Source of the DNA: a bacterium
GTDB taxonomy: Bacteria > Planctomycetota > Planctomycetia > Kolteriales > Kolteriaceae
Reading direction: 5' to 3'
Length of the DNA stretch: 64,000 nucleotides
Assembly (NCBI GenBank): GCA_019753235.1
Contig: JAIELF010000003.1
Span: forward strand, 62,001 to 126,000
Shown here: in pieces, positions 1 through 8,242 of the stretch
Numbering within the stretch: position 1 is the stretch's first letter
Layout of the letters: every line of letters begins with the position of its first letter
Notes under the pieces: model-generated
Seen by the model: only the letters and a program-made list of their open reading frames with translations
Told to the model about the DNA's origin: nothing
The model's database searches: none
Program-made: the position numbers and the translations under genes

Positions 1-1
1 G

Positions 2-64
2 GATCCCAAGGGAATGCTGCTGCAAGCGACGGCGATGGCTCTCGCATGGACAGTGATTCCGTAA
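2..64 (+). CDS. C-terminal end of an unidentified protein (partial)
   Basis: The reading frame is open from the left edge to a TAA at 62-64 and gives a short hydrophobic tail ending in ALAWTVIP. A hairpin followed by a T-run starts about 20 bases later, which is what the end of a real gene should look like. Only 20 residues are visible, so no function can be given. A chance open frame of this length is quite possible; the nearby terminator is the main support. Confidence 0.35.
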   Translation, partial: DPKGMLLQATAMALAWTVIP

Positions 65-84
65 GCAAACGAAAACTCGATTCG

Positions 85-122
85 CGGGGCCGGGCCAAAC
101 GGTCTTGCCCCGTTCGTTTTTC
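85..122 (+). terminator. Rho-independent terminator
   Basis: CGGGGC (85-90) pairs with GCCCCG (107-112). An inner GGCC/GGTC pairing closes a small AAAC loop, and a T-rich run (tttt tccc, from 117) follows. It would end transcription of the gene that stops at 64 and lies before the gene starting at 236. Confidence 0.6.
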
Positions 123-235
123 CCTCGCCAGCGATACGATAATCGGCGCGTCGTAAGCACCTTTCTTTCGTTCGAGCCAAAAGACGCCGGCTCCTTCTGC
201 GCCGATCGTTTTTTGAAGATCCTCGAGGACAACGG

Positions 236-2944
236 GTGCCGACGTGTCGAGGATTCGTCGTGCAACACCGGCATCATCACTCGCTGACCCGTATCGTCGG
301 GCAACGGGCCCTGCATTCCCCAGGAAGACATCGACTTCTGCTCGGCGCGGGGGTTGGGCTTGTCCTGTTGATGTCTCATTCGATCGCAATGGCGCAGAAT
401 GAGCCCGCCCAGCCATCGGCAGCCATCGAAGAGACGGGATCTTTGCGCGATCGATTCGGGCAGAAGCGAACGCAGCAAGAATGGGGAAACGATCGCTGGA
501 CGGCCATCGCCATCGTCGATCCTCTTCTGTCCCCCAACGACGAACTCTTTAAGGAAATGAACCTACTCGAGCAGAAGCTTCGCGGGCAAGCGGTGAATTT
601 GATCGCCCTCTACGAAGACGCGCAGACCGATACTCGGGCGATGGCCCAGCATGCCATGGAGGCCAACCTCGCCTGGCTCGCGCTGAAAGACTTAGATGGA
701 TCGCTGACGGAATCGCTTGATATCAAGCAAGTCCCGACGTTCCTGTTGCTGGATCCGAATCGGCGCGTCGTGTACCGCGGCGCGATGGGAACCGTCGACG
801 GATCTAAACCAGGCTTGACCACCGCGATCGAGGCTAGCCTTTCGGGGAAGCAAATCGAACCGGCAGAGGTTCCCTATCCAGGTCGCGACCGAAGCACCCC
901 TCCCGAACAGACCATCAGCTATCGGACCTTTTCCGATCATGTCGCCGGCCTGCTGGCAAGTCGATGTCAATCGTGCCACGTTACCGGCGGGATGGCCCCG
1001 TTTCCGCTGGTCAGTTTCCAGGACACCATCGCTCACGCCGACGCTATTCGCGACGCGATTCTTTCTGAAAGGATGCCGCCGACGTCGCTTGATGCTCGCT
1101 TCGGTCGCTTCAGTAACGTCGAAGAGCTCACCCCGCAAGAGGCGAAGGTCATCCTGGATTGGATTGATTCGGGACGCAACGTTGGCCAATTAAATGCCAA
1201 CCCACGAGCGGCCAAGCCCATCACTTGGCACATCGATCAACCGAGCGCGGTCATCACTTCAAAAGATGGAATCAAAATCCCGGCCGGCAAAGGACGACGT
1301 TCCTTTTATCATCTCGTCCCGGAATCAGTGTCGTCGATCGTCTTCGCCCAAGAGACATTCGCCAATCAACTCGAAGTTCTTCCGACGAATGCGTCGGCGG
1401 TGCGTCATTTGCAAGCGTACCTCTTCGCGCCGGGCGTTGACCCGACGGCCGAGAATCGCGGACAAGCTTTTGCGACGGTGACGAGAACCCCCAGCGGTCG
1501 GGAATTCTACTTCCCAGAGGGGACTGCCCTGCCCATCCCCGCGAAAAGCCGAGTCCTTTTTGAGATGATCGTCGCCTCGACGAGCAAGCCTCTTGTCGAG
1601 AAACCAACCCTGGGAATTGTCTTCTCCGCCGGCAACGTCGATCGAGAAATCCGCATGGAGGCACTTCGCGCGGATGATTTTTCGATCGAGCCCAACGATC
1701 CCGCCTCCATCCGAATCGAGGATCGGCGACTGGCGAGCAATGTCGAACTCTGGGGTATTCTCCCCGCCATGAATTCGCTTGGCAAAGAGTTTCGCCTGAG
1801 CCGACAAACCTCCACCGAAGATCCTGAAACGCTTCTGCAAATTGATCGCTACGACCCGGCGTATCGAGTCGCCTATTGGCTTTACGAGCCAATTACTTTG
1901 AATCACGGCGATCGACTGATTGTTGAAGCTCGTTGGGACAACTCTCGGCTCGCGAGTCGGCCAGCTTCACAAGCGGGAGCGATTAAAGTTGGTCCACTCC
2001 CCACGGGAGAGAGTCTCGATGTTTGGCTTATCACGCGGGTGCCGACATCCATGCCACGAGCTGATCGATTCTTGACCAATGCCTCGGCGTTGGCTCTTTC
2101 CGCAACCACCCGTGTCTTGCCAGAAGATCCGTTCCAAGTCCCTGCGTCGATGGCCGGGCGGACTCAGTTGAAACCAGTGGCCGGCACAAACGAGAGTTGG
2201 CTTGCCAGCAGCACGAAGCCGAAAGAGAAAGAGCCCTGGACCTCGCAGGTCGCCTCGAAGACCTTCGACGTCAAGGCTGATCATCTTTATGTTGCTCGGG
2301 TCCGCGTGAAGTGTGATCAAAAGCGCCGACTCTCCGCGATTCTCGATGACCCCACCAAACCGTTTCAACCTTGCTCGGATCACCAGTTGTTCGATGTCGG
2401 ACCAGAACCGACCGAAACGCGAATCAAGTTCGTGGCGAAGAAATCCCACCCTGCCGCGGCAGTCCATTTCTACATCGGCGAGAACGACTCGAAGGTCGAG
2501 TTTTCATCACTGATTGTCGAAGACTACGGCAACCCGAAGGAGATCCCCTTTCGGATCAGGAACTCAGGCAAACAAGGAATCACGCTTCGCCCTAGCGAAG
2601 GGGTCAATGGAAGATTTCAGGTCGCGGTTCCTACCGATGTTGGCCCGACACCGTGGGGCGATTCGATCGTGGGAGTCCCCTTCGAAGCGAAGAAGGGGGA
2701 TTCCTACACCATCACATTTCGCGCGAAGGGGGATCGTCTCCGAAAGATCAACGTTTCGCTTGCCCAGGAGCATCCCCCCCATCAATACGTCGGAGTCGGT
2801 CGACAGGTGACATTGGTGAGACAGTGGGAACGCTATTCGATCAGTGGAAGCGTTGACCGAGACGACAAGATTCAACTGGTCATCTTTGTCGGCGGCGATG
2901 AAACGGACTTTGAATTGGCCGACGTCGAAGTCGTCAAGAAGTAG
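236..2944 (+). CDS. Secreted redoxin-like/cytochrome c-like protein with a degenerate copper-monooxygenase-like region
   Basis: 902 residues from a GTG start preceded by GAGG at a spacing of 7. A basic N-region and a hydrophobic stretch (about 33-50) end in AMA|Q, so export is likely. Residues about 80-200 look like a thioredoxin fold (VPTFLLLDPNRRVVYRG) but have no CxxC. A c-type haem motif CQSCH lies at 244-248 with a downstream MPP (280-282). Residues about 330-480 match the layout of the copper type II monooxygenase-like domain of planctomycete redoxin-cytochrome fusions, but the usual HH pair reads RH (390-391) and the usual QMHY reads EMIV (443-446), so copper binding is doubtful. The C-terminal 250 residues look like beta-sandwich modules of carbohydrate-binding type. 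A periplasmic electron-transfer role is inferred; the substrate is unknown. It converges on accC. Confidence 0.85.
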   Translation: MPTCRGFVVQHRHHHSLTRIVGQRALHSPGRHRLLLGAGVGLVLLMSHSIAMAQNEPAQPSAAIEETGSLRDRFGQKRTQQEWGNDRWTAIAIVDPLLSPNDELFKEMNLLEQKLRGQAVNLIALYEDAQTDTRAMAQHAMEANLAWLALKDLDGSLTESLDIKQVPTFLLLDPNRRVVYRGAMGTVDGSKPGLTTAIEASLSGKQIEPAEVPYPGRDRSTPPEQTISYRTFSDHVAGLLASRCQSCHVTGGMAPFPLVSFQDTIAHADAIRDAILSERMPPTSLDARFGRFSNVEELTPQEAKVILDWIDSGRNVGQLNANPRAAKPITWHIDQPSAVITSKDGIKIPAGKGRRSFYHLVPESVSSIVFAQETFANQLEVLPTNASAVRHLQAYLFAPGVDPTAENRGQAFATVTRTPSGREFYFPEGTALPIPAKSRVLFEMIVASTSKPLVEKPTLGIVFSAGNVDREIRMEALRADDFSIEPNDPASIRIEDRRLASNVELWGILPAMNSLGKEFRLSRQTSTEDPETLLQIDRYDPAYRVAYWLYEPITLNHGDRLIVEARWDNSRLASRPASQAGAIKVGPLPTGESLDVWLITRVPTSMPRADRFLTNASALALSATTRVLPEDPFQVPASMAGRTQLKPVAGTNESWLASSTKPKEKEPWTSQVASKTFDVKADHLYVARVRVKCDQKRRLSAILDDPTKPFQPCSDHQLFDVGPEPTETRIKFVAKKSHPAAAVHFYIGENDSKVEFSSLIVEDYGNPKEIPFRIRNSGKQGITLRPSEGVNGRFQVAVPTDVGPTPWGDSIVGVPFEAKKGDSYTITFRAKGDRLRKINVSLAQEHPPHQYVGVGRQVTLVRQWERYSISGSVDRDDKIQLVIFVGGDETDFELADVEVVKK

Positions 2945-2983
2945 CGAGTTTGCTAGACGCCGATCCTCGGGGGTTCGCGCAAA

Positions 2984-4342
2984 CTACTTGCCGGGAAGCG
3001 TGGGGAAATAGTTCCGTTCCAGGAACGTAGTGTCCACTTTTCCATCGAGGAAAGCCTGATCGCGAAAGATTCGGCGATGGATCGGGATCGTCGTGTGAAC
3101 ACCGGTGATCAGAAACTCATCGAGAGCCCGGCGCATCGTCGCGATCGCCTCGTCTCGCGTCGATTGATAGACGAGCAATTTGGCGACGAGAGAATCGTAA
3201 TTGGGCGGAATACGGTAGCCTGCCGTCGCATGGGTATCGACACGGACGCCGAACCCGCCTGGGACGATGAACTGCTCGATCTTGCCCGGCGACGGGCGAA
3301 AATTGTTGTCGGGATCCTCGGCATTGATTCGGCATTCGATCGCAGCCCCGCGAATCTTGACGTCCGCCTGCGTGAATGACAAAGGCAGCCCTGCCGCTAT
3401 CCGAATTTGCTCACGAACGATGTCGATACCGGTCACCAACTCGGTGACGGGGTGCTCGACCTGGACCCGCGTGTTGGCCTCGATGAAGTAGAAATTGAAA
3501 TCTTTATCGAGCAGAAACTCGCATGTGGCGGCATTGACATAATTGCTTGCCTTGAGGAGCCGAACCGCCGCCTCGCACATCTTGCGTCGAACCTCGACGG
3601 GCAGACCTGGCGCGGGGCTCTCTTCCACCAATTTTTGGTAGCGTCGCTGCAATGAGCAGTCTCGCTCGAAAAGGTATACAACCTCGCCGTGCGAGTCGGC
3701 CATCACCTGCACTTCGATATGGCGTGGCTGCTCAACCAGTTTTTCGATGTAAACGGTGCCATCCTTAAAGGCTGCTTCCGCCTCCGCGCGAGCCTGCTGC
3801 AGTGCGGTCCGAAGCGAAATATCGTTCCTCGCGACTCGCATGCCGCGCCCACCGCCGCCGGCCGCCGCCTTGATCAGCACGGGGAAACCAATCTGATGAG
3901 CCACTTCAATCGCACGCGCGTCGTCACTGATGGGGCCATCACTTCCAGGAACGACCGGCACTTTATTGGCAATCGCCAAGCCGCGCGCTTGCGACTTATT
4001 CCCGAGCATCCTCATCGACTCGTGCGAAGGACCAATAAATTGGATGTTACACGATCGACAGATCTCGGCAAAGTGAGGATTCTCGGAGAGAAAACCGTAC
4101 CCCGGGTGAATCGCTTCGACGTCGGCGATCTCGGCAGCGGCAATGATCCGCGGAATGTTCAAGTAACTTTCAGAAGCAATGCCGGGGCCAATGCAAATCG
4201 ACTCGTCCGCCAGCCGAAGATAGGGAGCCTCGCGATCCGCCTCGCTATAAACCGCAACGGATTGGATCCCCAGATCCTTGCAAGCACGGATGACACGAAG
4301 GGCAATCTCGCCCCGATTAGCAATCAGGATGCGCTGAAACAC
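2984..4342 (-). CDS. accC: Acetyl-CoA carboxylase, biotin carboxylase subunit
   Basis: ATP-dependent carboxylation of the biotin carried by AccB, the first half-reaction of malonyl-CoA synthesis for fatty acids; cytosolic. 452 residues, the usual length. The frame is open further upstream, but family members begin [14 protein letters not shown], and a GTG at 4342 gives exactly [16 protein letters not shown]; an in-frame GTG at 4354 is the alternative. The ATP-grasp hallmarks are present: the glycine-rich loop [19 protein letters not shown], and the active-site stretch [16 protein letters not shown] (usually FIEMNTR). Third in a leftward pepP-like/accB/accC group, 177 bases after accB. Assignment is firm. 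Confidence 0.97.
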   Translation of the reverse strand: MFQRILIANRGEIALRVIRACKDLGIQSVAVYSEADREAPYLRLADESICIGPGIASESYLNIPRIIAAAEIADVEAIHPGYGFLSENPHFAEICRSCNIQFIGPSHESMRMLGNKSQARGLAIANKVPVVPGSDGPISDDARAIEVAHQIGFPVLIKAAAGGGGRGMRVARNDISLRTALQQARAEAEAAFKDGTVYIEKLVEQPRHIEVQVMADSHGEVVYLFERDCSLQRRYQKLVEESPAPGLPVEVRRKMCEAAVRLLKASNYVNAATCEFLLDKDFNFYFIEANTRVQVEHPVTELVTGIDIVREQIRIAAGLPLSFTQADVKIRGAAIECRINAEDPDNNFRPSPGKIEQFIVPGGFGVRVDTHATAGYRIPPNYDSLVAKLLVYQSTRDEAIATMRRALDEFLITGVHTTIPIHRRIFRDQAFLDGKVDTTFLERNYFPTLPGK

Positions 4343-4519
4343 GAGACTCTTCACCCTCCGATGCCCGGCTCCAGGCAGCCAATCAAAAAGACTTCCGTGG
4401 ATACCAGTGGTCACACGATAAGCAGTACCGACCGGCGCGGACAACCAAACGCCGATCCATGTCACACCCGCAAGTCGATCTCGTGAAAACGAAAACGACT
4501 TGCCCTGGGCTCGCGCCTA

Positions 4520-5011
4520 TCAACCGTTGGGATCGACGCGGAAGATTACCTGGCCGTACTCAAGGGGAGCACCATTTTCGACGGCGATCTCGCGAATCAC
4601 GCCGGCGACGCCCGACTGGATCTCGTTGAAGACTTTCATTGCTTCAATGATGCAAACGGCCGTGTCCGGAGCGACTCGGCTGCCGATCCTGACGAAGGGA
4701 TCCGCATCCGGCGAACTGGCCGAGTAATAAGTGCCGACCATCGGGCTCTTGATTTCCAGAAGATTGCTGCTGGCTGCCGATTTGCCAGCCTGTCCCTCGC
4801 CGGAACTGGGAGCCGGGGCAGCGACGGGCGCGGGGGCGTACGCCATCGGCGGTGCCGACGCAACAACCGTTGTCCCTCGGCGAAGTTTAATGCGAGAGGT
4901 TTCCCACTCTAGGTCGATCTCGGAAAGATCATTGTCCTTCATCAACCGCACCAGTTGCTTGATGCGGCCCATATCGAACCAAGCGGCAGCAGAGTCGGCC
5001 TGGTTATCCAT
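4520..5011 (-). CDS. accB: Acetyl-CoA carboxylase, biotin carboxyl carrier protein
   Basis: 163 residues. The N-terminal helix-forming segment (IKQLVRLMKDNDLSEIDLEWE) is followed by an Ala/Pro-rich flexible linker (APAPVAAPAPSS) and the biotinyl domain, whose EAMK motif holds the biotinylated lysine about 35 residues before a hydrophobic segment QVIFRVDPNG. The start is the ATG at 5011, with AAAGGA about 10 bases upstream; the longer frame to 5122 would add a basic stretch foreign to the family and overlap the end of the upstream gene. It carries carboxybiotin between AccC and the carboxyltransferase. No accA or accD is in the window. Confidence 0.97.
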   Translation of the reverse strand: MDNQADSAAAWFDMGRIKQLVRLMKDNDLSEIDLEWETSRIKLRRGTTVVASAPPMAYAPAPVAAPAPSSGEGQAGKSAASSNLLEIKSPMVGTYYSASSPDADPFVRIGSRVAPDTAVCIIEAMKVFNEIQSGVAGVIREIAVENGAPLEYGQVIFRVDPNG

Positions 5012-5126
5012 CGTGCGATTTTCCTTTCCGAGAATCCGTAATCGATATCGTTCGCTTGCTCTTTTCCATCGATACCCCGCGCGACGAGGGGCTCGACCGA
5101 AGCATTTCGGAGACTCGATCAACTTA

Positions 5127-6260
5127 TCAAGCGATCGAAACGAAAGCCTGTTCGAAATTCTTCGGGATCGATGTCAAGACTTCGTGCCCCGATTTGGTCA
5201 CGAGGACGTCGTCTTCGATACGAACCCCGCCCCATCCAGGCAGATAGATGCCCGGTTCCACCGTGACAATCATTCCTTCCACCAAGGGGACCTGGGCTCC
5301 TTGCCTTAGCCCCGGTGCCTCATGAACCCGCAAACCGAGGCCATGGCCGAGACTGTGGCCAAAGTAGCGACCGAAACCGGCATCTTCAATCGTCTGTCGG
5401 GCGATTCGGTCAATCTCCCCAGCCATGGCGCCAGGCTTGATCGCCAAGATCGCTCTCTGTTGAGCGAGCAAAACCGTCTTGTAGACCTTTTCGAGCTTGT
5501 TGGTTGCGGGCCCCGTGACCAGCACCCTCGTCAGATCGCTATTGTACGAACACCACCGCGCCCCCCAGTCGACGAGCAGAATCGGACTTTCCTGCACACG
5601 CACCGACGTTGGCCGAGCATGGGGAAGAGCCGACTGGGAGCCGACGGCACAAATCGGCGGAAACGACGAACCCTCTCCCCCTAGACTCCGAATCGTCGCC
5701 TCGAGGCGGTCGGCCAAATCCTTCTCGCGGTCTTCGCCCCGCAGCGATGCTCGAAGGACCGTAAAAGCTCGCTCGGCCAGCGAAATCGCCTCGCGGACCC
5801 GTTGGATTTCGAGCCTATCCTTCACCACACGAAGGCTTTCAACCAGGTCCTCGCTCGGGAGCAGGTCGGCTCGTTGGACCGATTCGATCAGACTCTGAGC
5901 ATCCCCGTAGGTCAGCCCACGCTTTTCGAACGCGACCTGTTTTCCGCCCAGCGAATCCATCAACTTGCAGGCCATCGAGAGAAGCGTCTGCCCGGAACCA
6001 GGTTGCCGGATCTCGGCCTCCAGGTCGGGACACTCCTCTTCTATTTGCGTCGTAAATCGAGCATCAGAAAGGATTACTGACTTCTTTTCAGAGACCAAAA
6101 GCCAGCTATCCTCGCCCCGAAAGCCGGTCAGGTAATGGACGTTCGCAGGATCCGAAACAAGCATCGACCCCAGCTTCTTGGTCTTGAGCAGCCGAGCCAG
6201 ACGCTCGCGCCGGGGGGCGTACGGGCTCTTCGGATGGGCGGAGTGCTTCGATGGACTCAA
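5127..6260 (-). CDS. M24-family Xaa-Pro aminopeptidase-like protein
   Basis: 377 residues with creatinase-like N-domain (about 15-145) and pita-bread C-domain (about 150-375). The five dimetal ligands of M24 peptidases can be seen: D231, D242, H306 (in GHSLGHGLGL), E335 (VTVEPG) and E349 (RIEDD). It should remove an N-terminal residue before proline, or cleave Xaa-Pro dipeptides; aminopeptidase and prolidase cannot be separated here. The start is a TTG at 6260 with GGGAG upstream; the next in-frame Met lies inside the conserved domain. It is the first gene of the leftward group with accB and accC, an order seen in many bacteria. It is divergent from rpsB, with 205 bases between that must hold both promoters. 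Confidence 0.9.
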   Translation of the reverse strand: MSPSKHSAHPKSPYAPRRERLARLLKTKKLGSMLVSDPANVHYLTGFRGEDSWLLVSEKKSVILSDARFTTQIEEECPDLEAEIRQPGSGQTLLSMACKLMDSLGGKQVAFEKRGLTYGDAQSLIESVQRADLLPSEDLVESLRVVKDRLEIQRVREAISLAERAFTVLRASLRGEDREKDLADRLEATIRSLGGEGSSFPPICAVGSQSALPHARPTSVRVQESPILLVDWGARWCSYNSDLTRVLVTGPATNKLEKVYKTVLLAQQRAILAIKPGAMAGEIDRIARQTIEDAGFGRYFGHSLGHGLGLRVHEAPGLRQGAQVPLVEGMIVTVEPGIYLPGWGGVRIEDDVLVTKSGHEVLTSIPKNFEQAFVSIA

Positions 6261-6465
6261 CTCCCTGTTCTCCCTAACAATGACGTCTCGCGAGGCCTAC
6301 CTTTGAACGTCCCATTCGGGGCGGATCGGTCGGCTGTCGAGGGGGGTTCCTCGATCGGTTCCAAGGATTCTGGAGAAGCTCGACGGTGGTCGACGAGCAT
6401 CCGGAATTCCCGGTCGATTTTCTACGGACCTACCCCCGAGATCGCACCGTGTACGGAGACTCTTT

Positions 6466-7365
6466 GTGGCAATCGTTCATGTCGACGAGTTAATTGAAGC
6501 AGGCGTCCATTACGGCCATCGGTCGAGCCGGTGGGATCCAAGGATGCGCAGCTTCATCTACGGCAAGCGCAACCTCATTCACATCATCGATCTGCGGGAA
6601 ACCGTTCGCGGATTGATTCGGGCGTACCGGTTCCTTTCGAAGGTCTCCGCGCAGGGCTCGCTGATTTTGTTTGTCGGAACCAAAAGACAAGCTCAGGAAT
6701 CGATCCAACGAGAAGCGGCGTCGTGCTCGATGCCGTACGTCTCGGAACGCTGGATCGGCGGAATGTTCACGAACTTTCGGACCATCCGGAGTCGGCTTCG
6801 TCGACTAGAAGAGCTCGAAGATCTCCTCCGGACCGGCGAAATCCACGCGTACAGCAAGAAACGTAAATCGACCCTGATGCGCGAACTCCGGAAGATTCGC
6901 CGAAACCTCTCGGGAATTCGGACTCTCAACCGAATGCCCGGAGCGATGGTGGTCATTGACGCCCATAAAGAAGCGACGGCGATTCGCGAGGCCCGCAAGA
7001 TGGGGGTTCCCGTGATCGCGCTGGTCGATACCGACAGCAATCCGTCGCCGATCGATCTGGTCATTCCGGGCAACGACGACAGCGTCCGAGCCATTGACCT
7101 GATCTTGGCGCGCTTGAGCCAAGCGGTGAAGGAAGGCCTCTCGCAATTGCCCAAGGATCAAGTCGAGAAGTTCCAAAGCGATTTCATCAAGGCTCATGAA
7201 CCGGTGGTGATGAAGGAAGCGATGGGTTCCTCAACACCTGTCGTTGCCGACACTGCCAAAGTTGTCGAGGCATCGCCGGTCGAGGCAGCGCCGGTCGAGG
7301 CAGCGCCGGTCGAAAAGGCGCCCGTTGCGGAAGTCCCGGCGGAGCCTGCCCCCTCGTCAGAGTAA
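6466..7365 (+). CDS. rpsB: 30S ribosomal protein S2
   Basis: 299 residues from a GTG start with GGAG 7 bases upstream. The family core is clear: [39 protein letters not shown], and [13 protein letters not shown]2 binds the 30S head-platform junction and recruits S1. The core is followed by an acidic and Ala/Pro-rich tail of about 60 residues, including five-residue VEAxP units, making this protein longer than the roughly 240-residue bacterial standard. Followed by tsf after 164 bases, the usual order. Confidence 0.98.
   Translation: MAIVHVDELIEAGVHYGHRSSRWDPRMRSFIYGKRNLIHIIDLRETVRGLIRAYRFLSKVSAQGSLILFVGTKRQAQESIQREAASCSMPYVSERWIGGMFTNFRTIRSRLRRLEELEDLLRTGEIHAYSKKRKSTLMRELRKIRRNLSGIRTLNRMPGAMVVIDAHKEATAIREARKMGVPVIALVDTDSNPSPIDLVIPGNDDSVRAIDLILARLSQAVKEGLSQLPKDQVEKFQSDFIKAHEPVVMKEAMGSSTPVVADTAKVVEASPVEAAPVEAAPVEKAPVAEVPAEPAPSSE
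7264..7323 (+). repeat. 15-bp tandem repeat inside the rpsB tail
   Basis: Four copies of a 15-base unit (gtcgaggcagcgccg and variants). Copies 2 and 3 are identical, copy 1 differs at one base and copy 4 has diverged. They encode [15 protein letters not shown] and VEKAP. In-frame slippage of this unit would change tail length without harming the S2 core. Confidence 0.8.
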
Positions 7366-7529
7366 TCGAACAGTGATTTCGCCACGATGGCGAGCTCGAT
7401 CGACACAAGGGCCAGGCCGATGAGTCGATCGAGTTCGTAGCTTGGCAAGTTCGAGCGGGAAGGCGAAAGAGTTAACTTCCGCCCGATCCTGCGTCCCCAT
7501 TTTGAATTCAGCAATAAAGGAAGAATGAC

Positions 7530-8153
7530 ATGGCCATGTCCAGTGCCGAGGCGGTTAAGGAGCTACGCGAGCTGACCGGCTTGGGAATGATGGAATGCAA
7601 AAAGATCCTGACAGAAGTCGGCAACGATTTCGAAAAGGCAAAGCTCGAAGCACAGAAGCGAGGCCTGGCAAAGGTGAGCAAGCTCGCCGGCCGAGCGGCC
7701 AGCGAAGGGATCATCGAGACCTACATCCATCACGACGGCAAGCTTGGTGTCATGGTGGAGCTGAACTGCAACACCGATTTCGTGGCGAGGAACGATGACT
7801 TCCGCAGTCTCGCGAAGGGAATCGCCCTCCATGTTGCCGCTCTTAACCCCGAAGTCCTCAAACGAGAAGAACTCGATCAGCAGTTGATCGAAGGGGTCAA
7901 AGAGCATCATCGCGCGGAAGTGAAGGGGAAGCCTCCCGAGATCACCGAGAAGATCGTGGAAGGCAAGATGAAGACCTGGTACGAAGAGCGAGTTCTCCTC
8001 GATCAGATCTACGTCAAGGACGAATCGAAGAGCAAGACTGTTCGGCAAGTGCTCGAAGAAGCCTCGGCAAAGACGGGCGAGAATGTCAACATCTCTCGCT
8101 ATTGCCGATTCAAGGTAGGCGAATCTGCCGCGCCTCCCGCGGCCGCCGAGTAG
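7530..8153 (+). CDS. tsf: Translation elongation factor Ts
   Basis: Nucleotide exchange factor that releases GDP from EF-Tu. 207 residues, the short form. The N-terminal UBA-like domain has the signature ELTGLGMMECKKILTE, and the core has VELNCNTDFVARNDDF, which contains the conserved TDFVA segment that contacts EF-Tu. The C-terminal NISRYCRFKVGE segment is normal for the short form. GGAAG sits about 8 bases before the ATG at 7530; a second ATG at 7536 is also possible. It is co-transcribed with rpsB and closed by a strong terminator. Confidence 0.98.
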   Translation: MAMSSAEAVKELRELTGLGMMECKKILTEVGNDFEKAKLEAQKRGLAKVSKLAGRAASEGIIETYIHHDGKLGVMVELNCNTDFVARNDDFRSLAKGIALHVAALNPEVLKREELDQQLIEGVKEHHRAEVKGKPPEITEKIVEGKMKTWYEERVLLDQIYVKDESKSKTVRQVLEEASAKTGENVNISRYCRFKVGESAAPPAAAE

Positions 8154-8178
8154 TTTTCCGCTTAACTGCCGACATTCC

Positions 8179-8214
8179 AAGAGCCCCGCCTTCACGGCCG
8201 GGGCTCTTCCTATT
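8179..8214. terminator. Terminator shared by tsf and the convergent gene
   Basis: A perfect 10-bp stem, aagagccccg (8179-8188) with cggggctctt (8199-8208), closes a 10-base loop. On the + strand it is followed by a short T-rich run; on the - strand the A-run at its base also gives U residues. It lies between the convergent ends of tsf and the gene at 8243. Confidence 0.8.
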
Positions 8215-8242
8215 TCTAAGTCCAAAACATCCAAGGGTGTGT

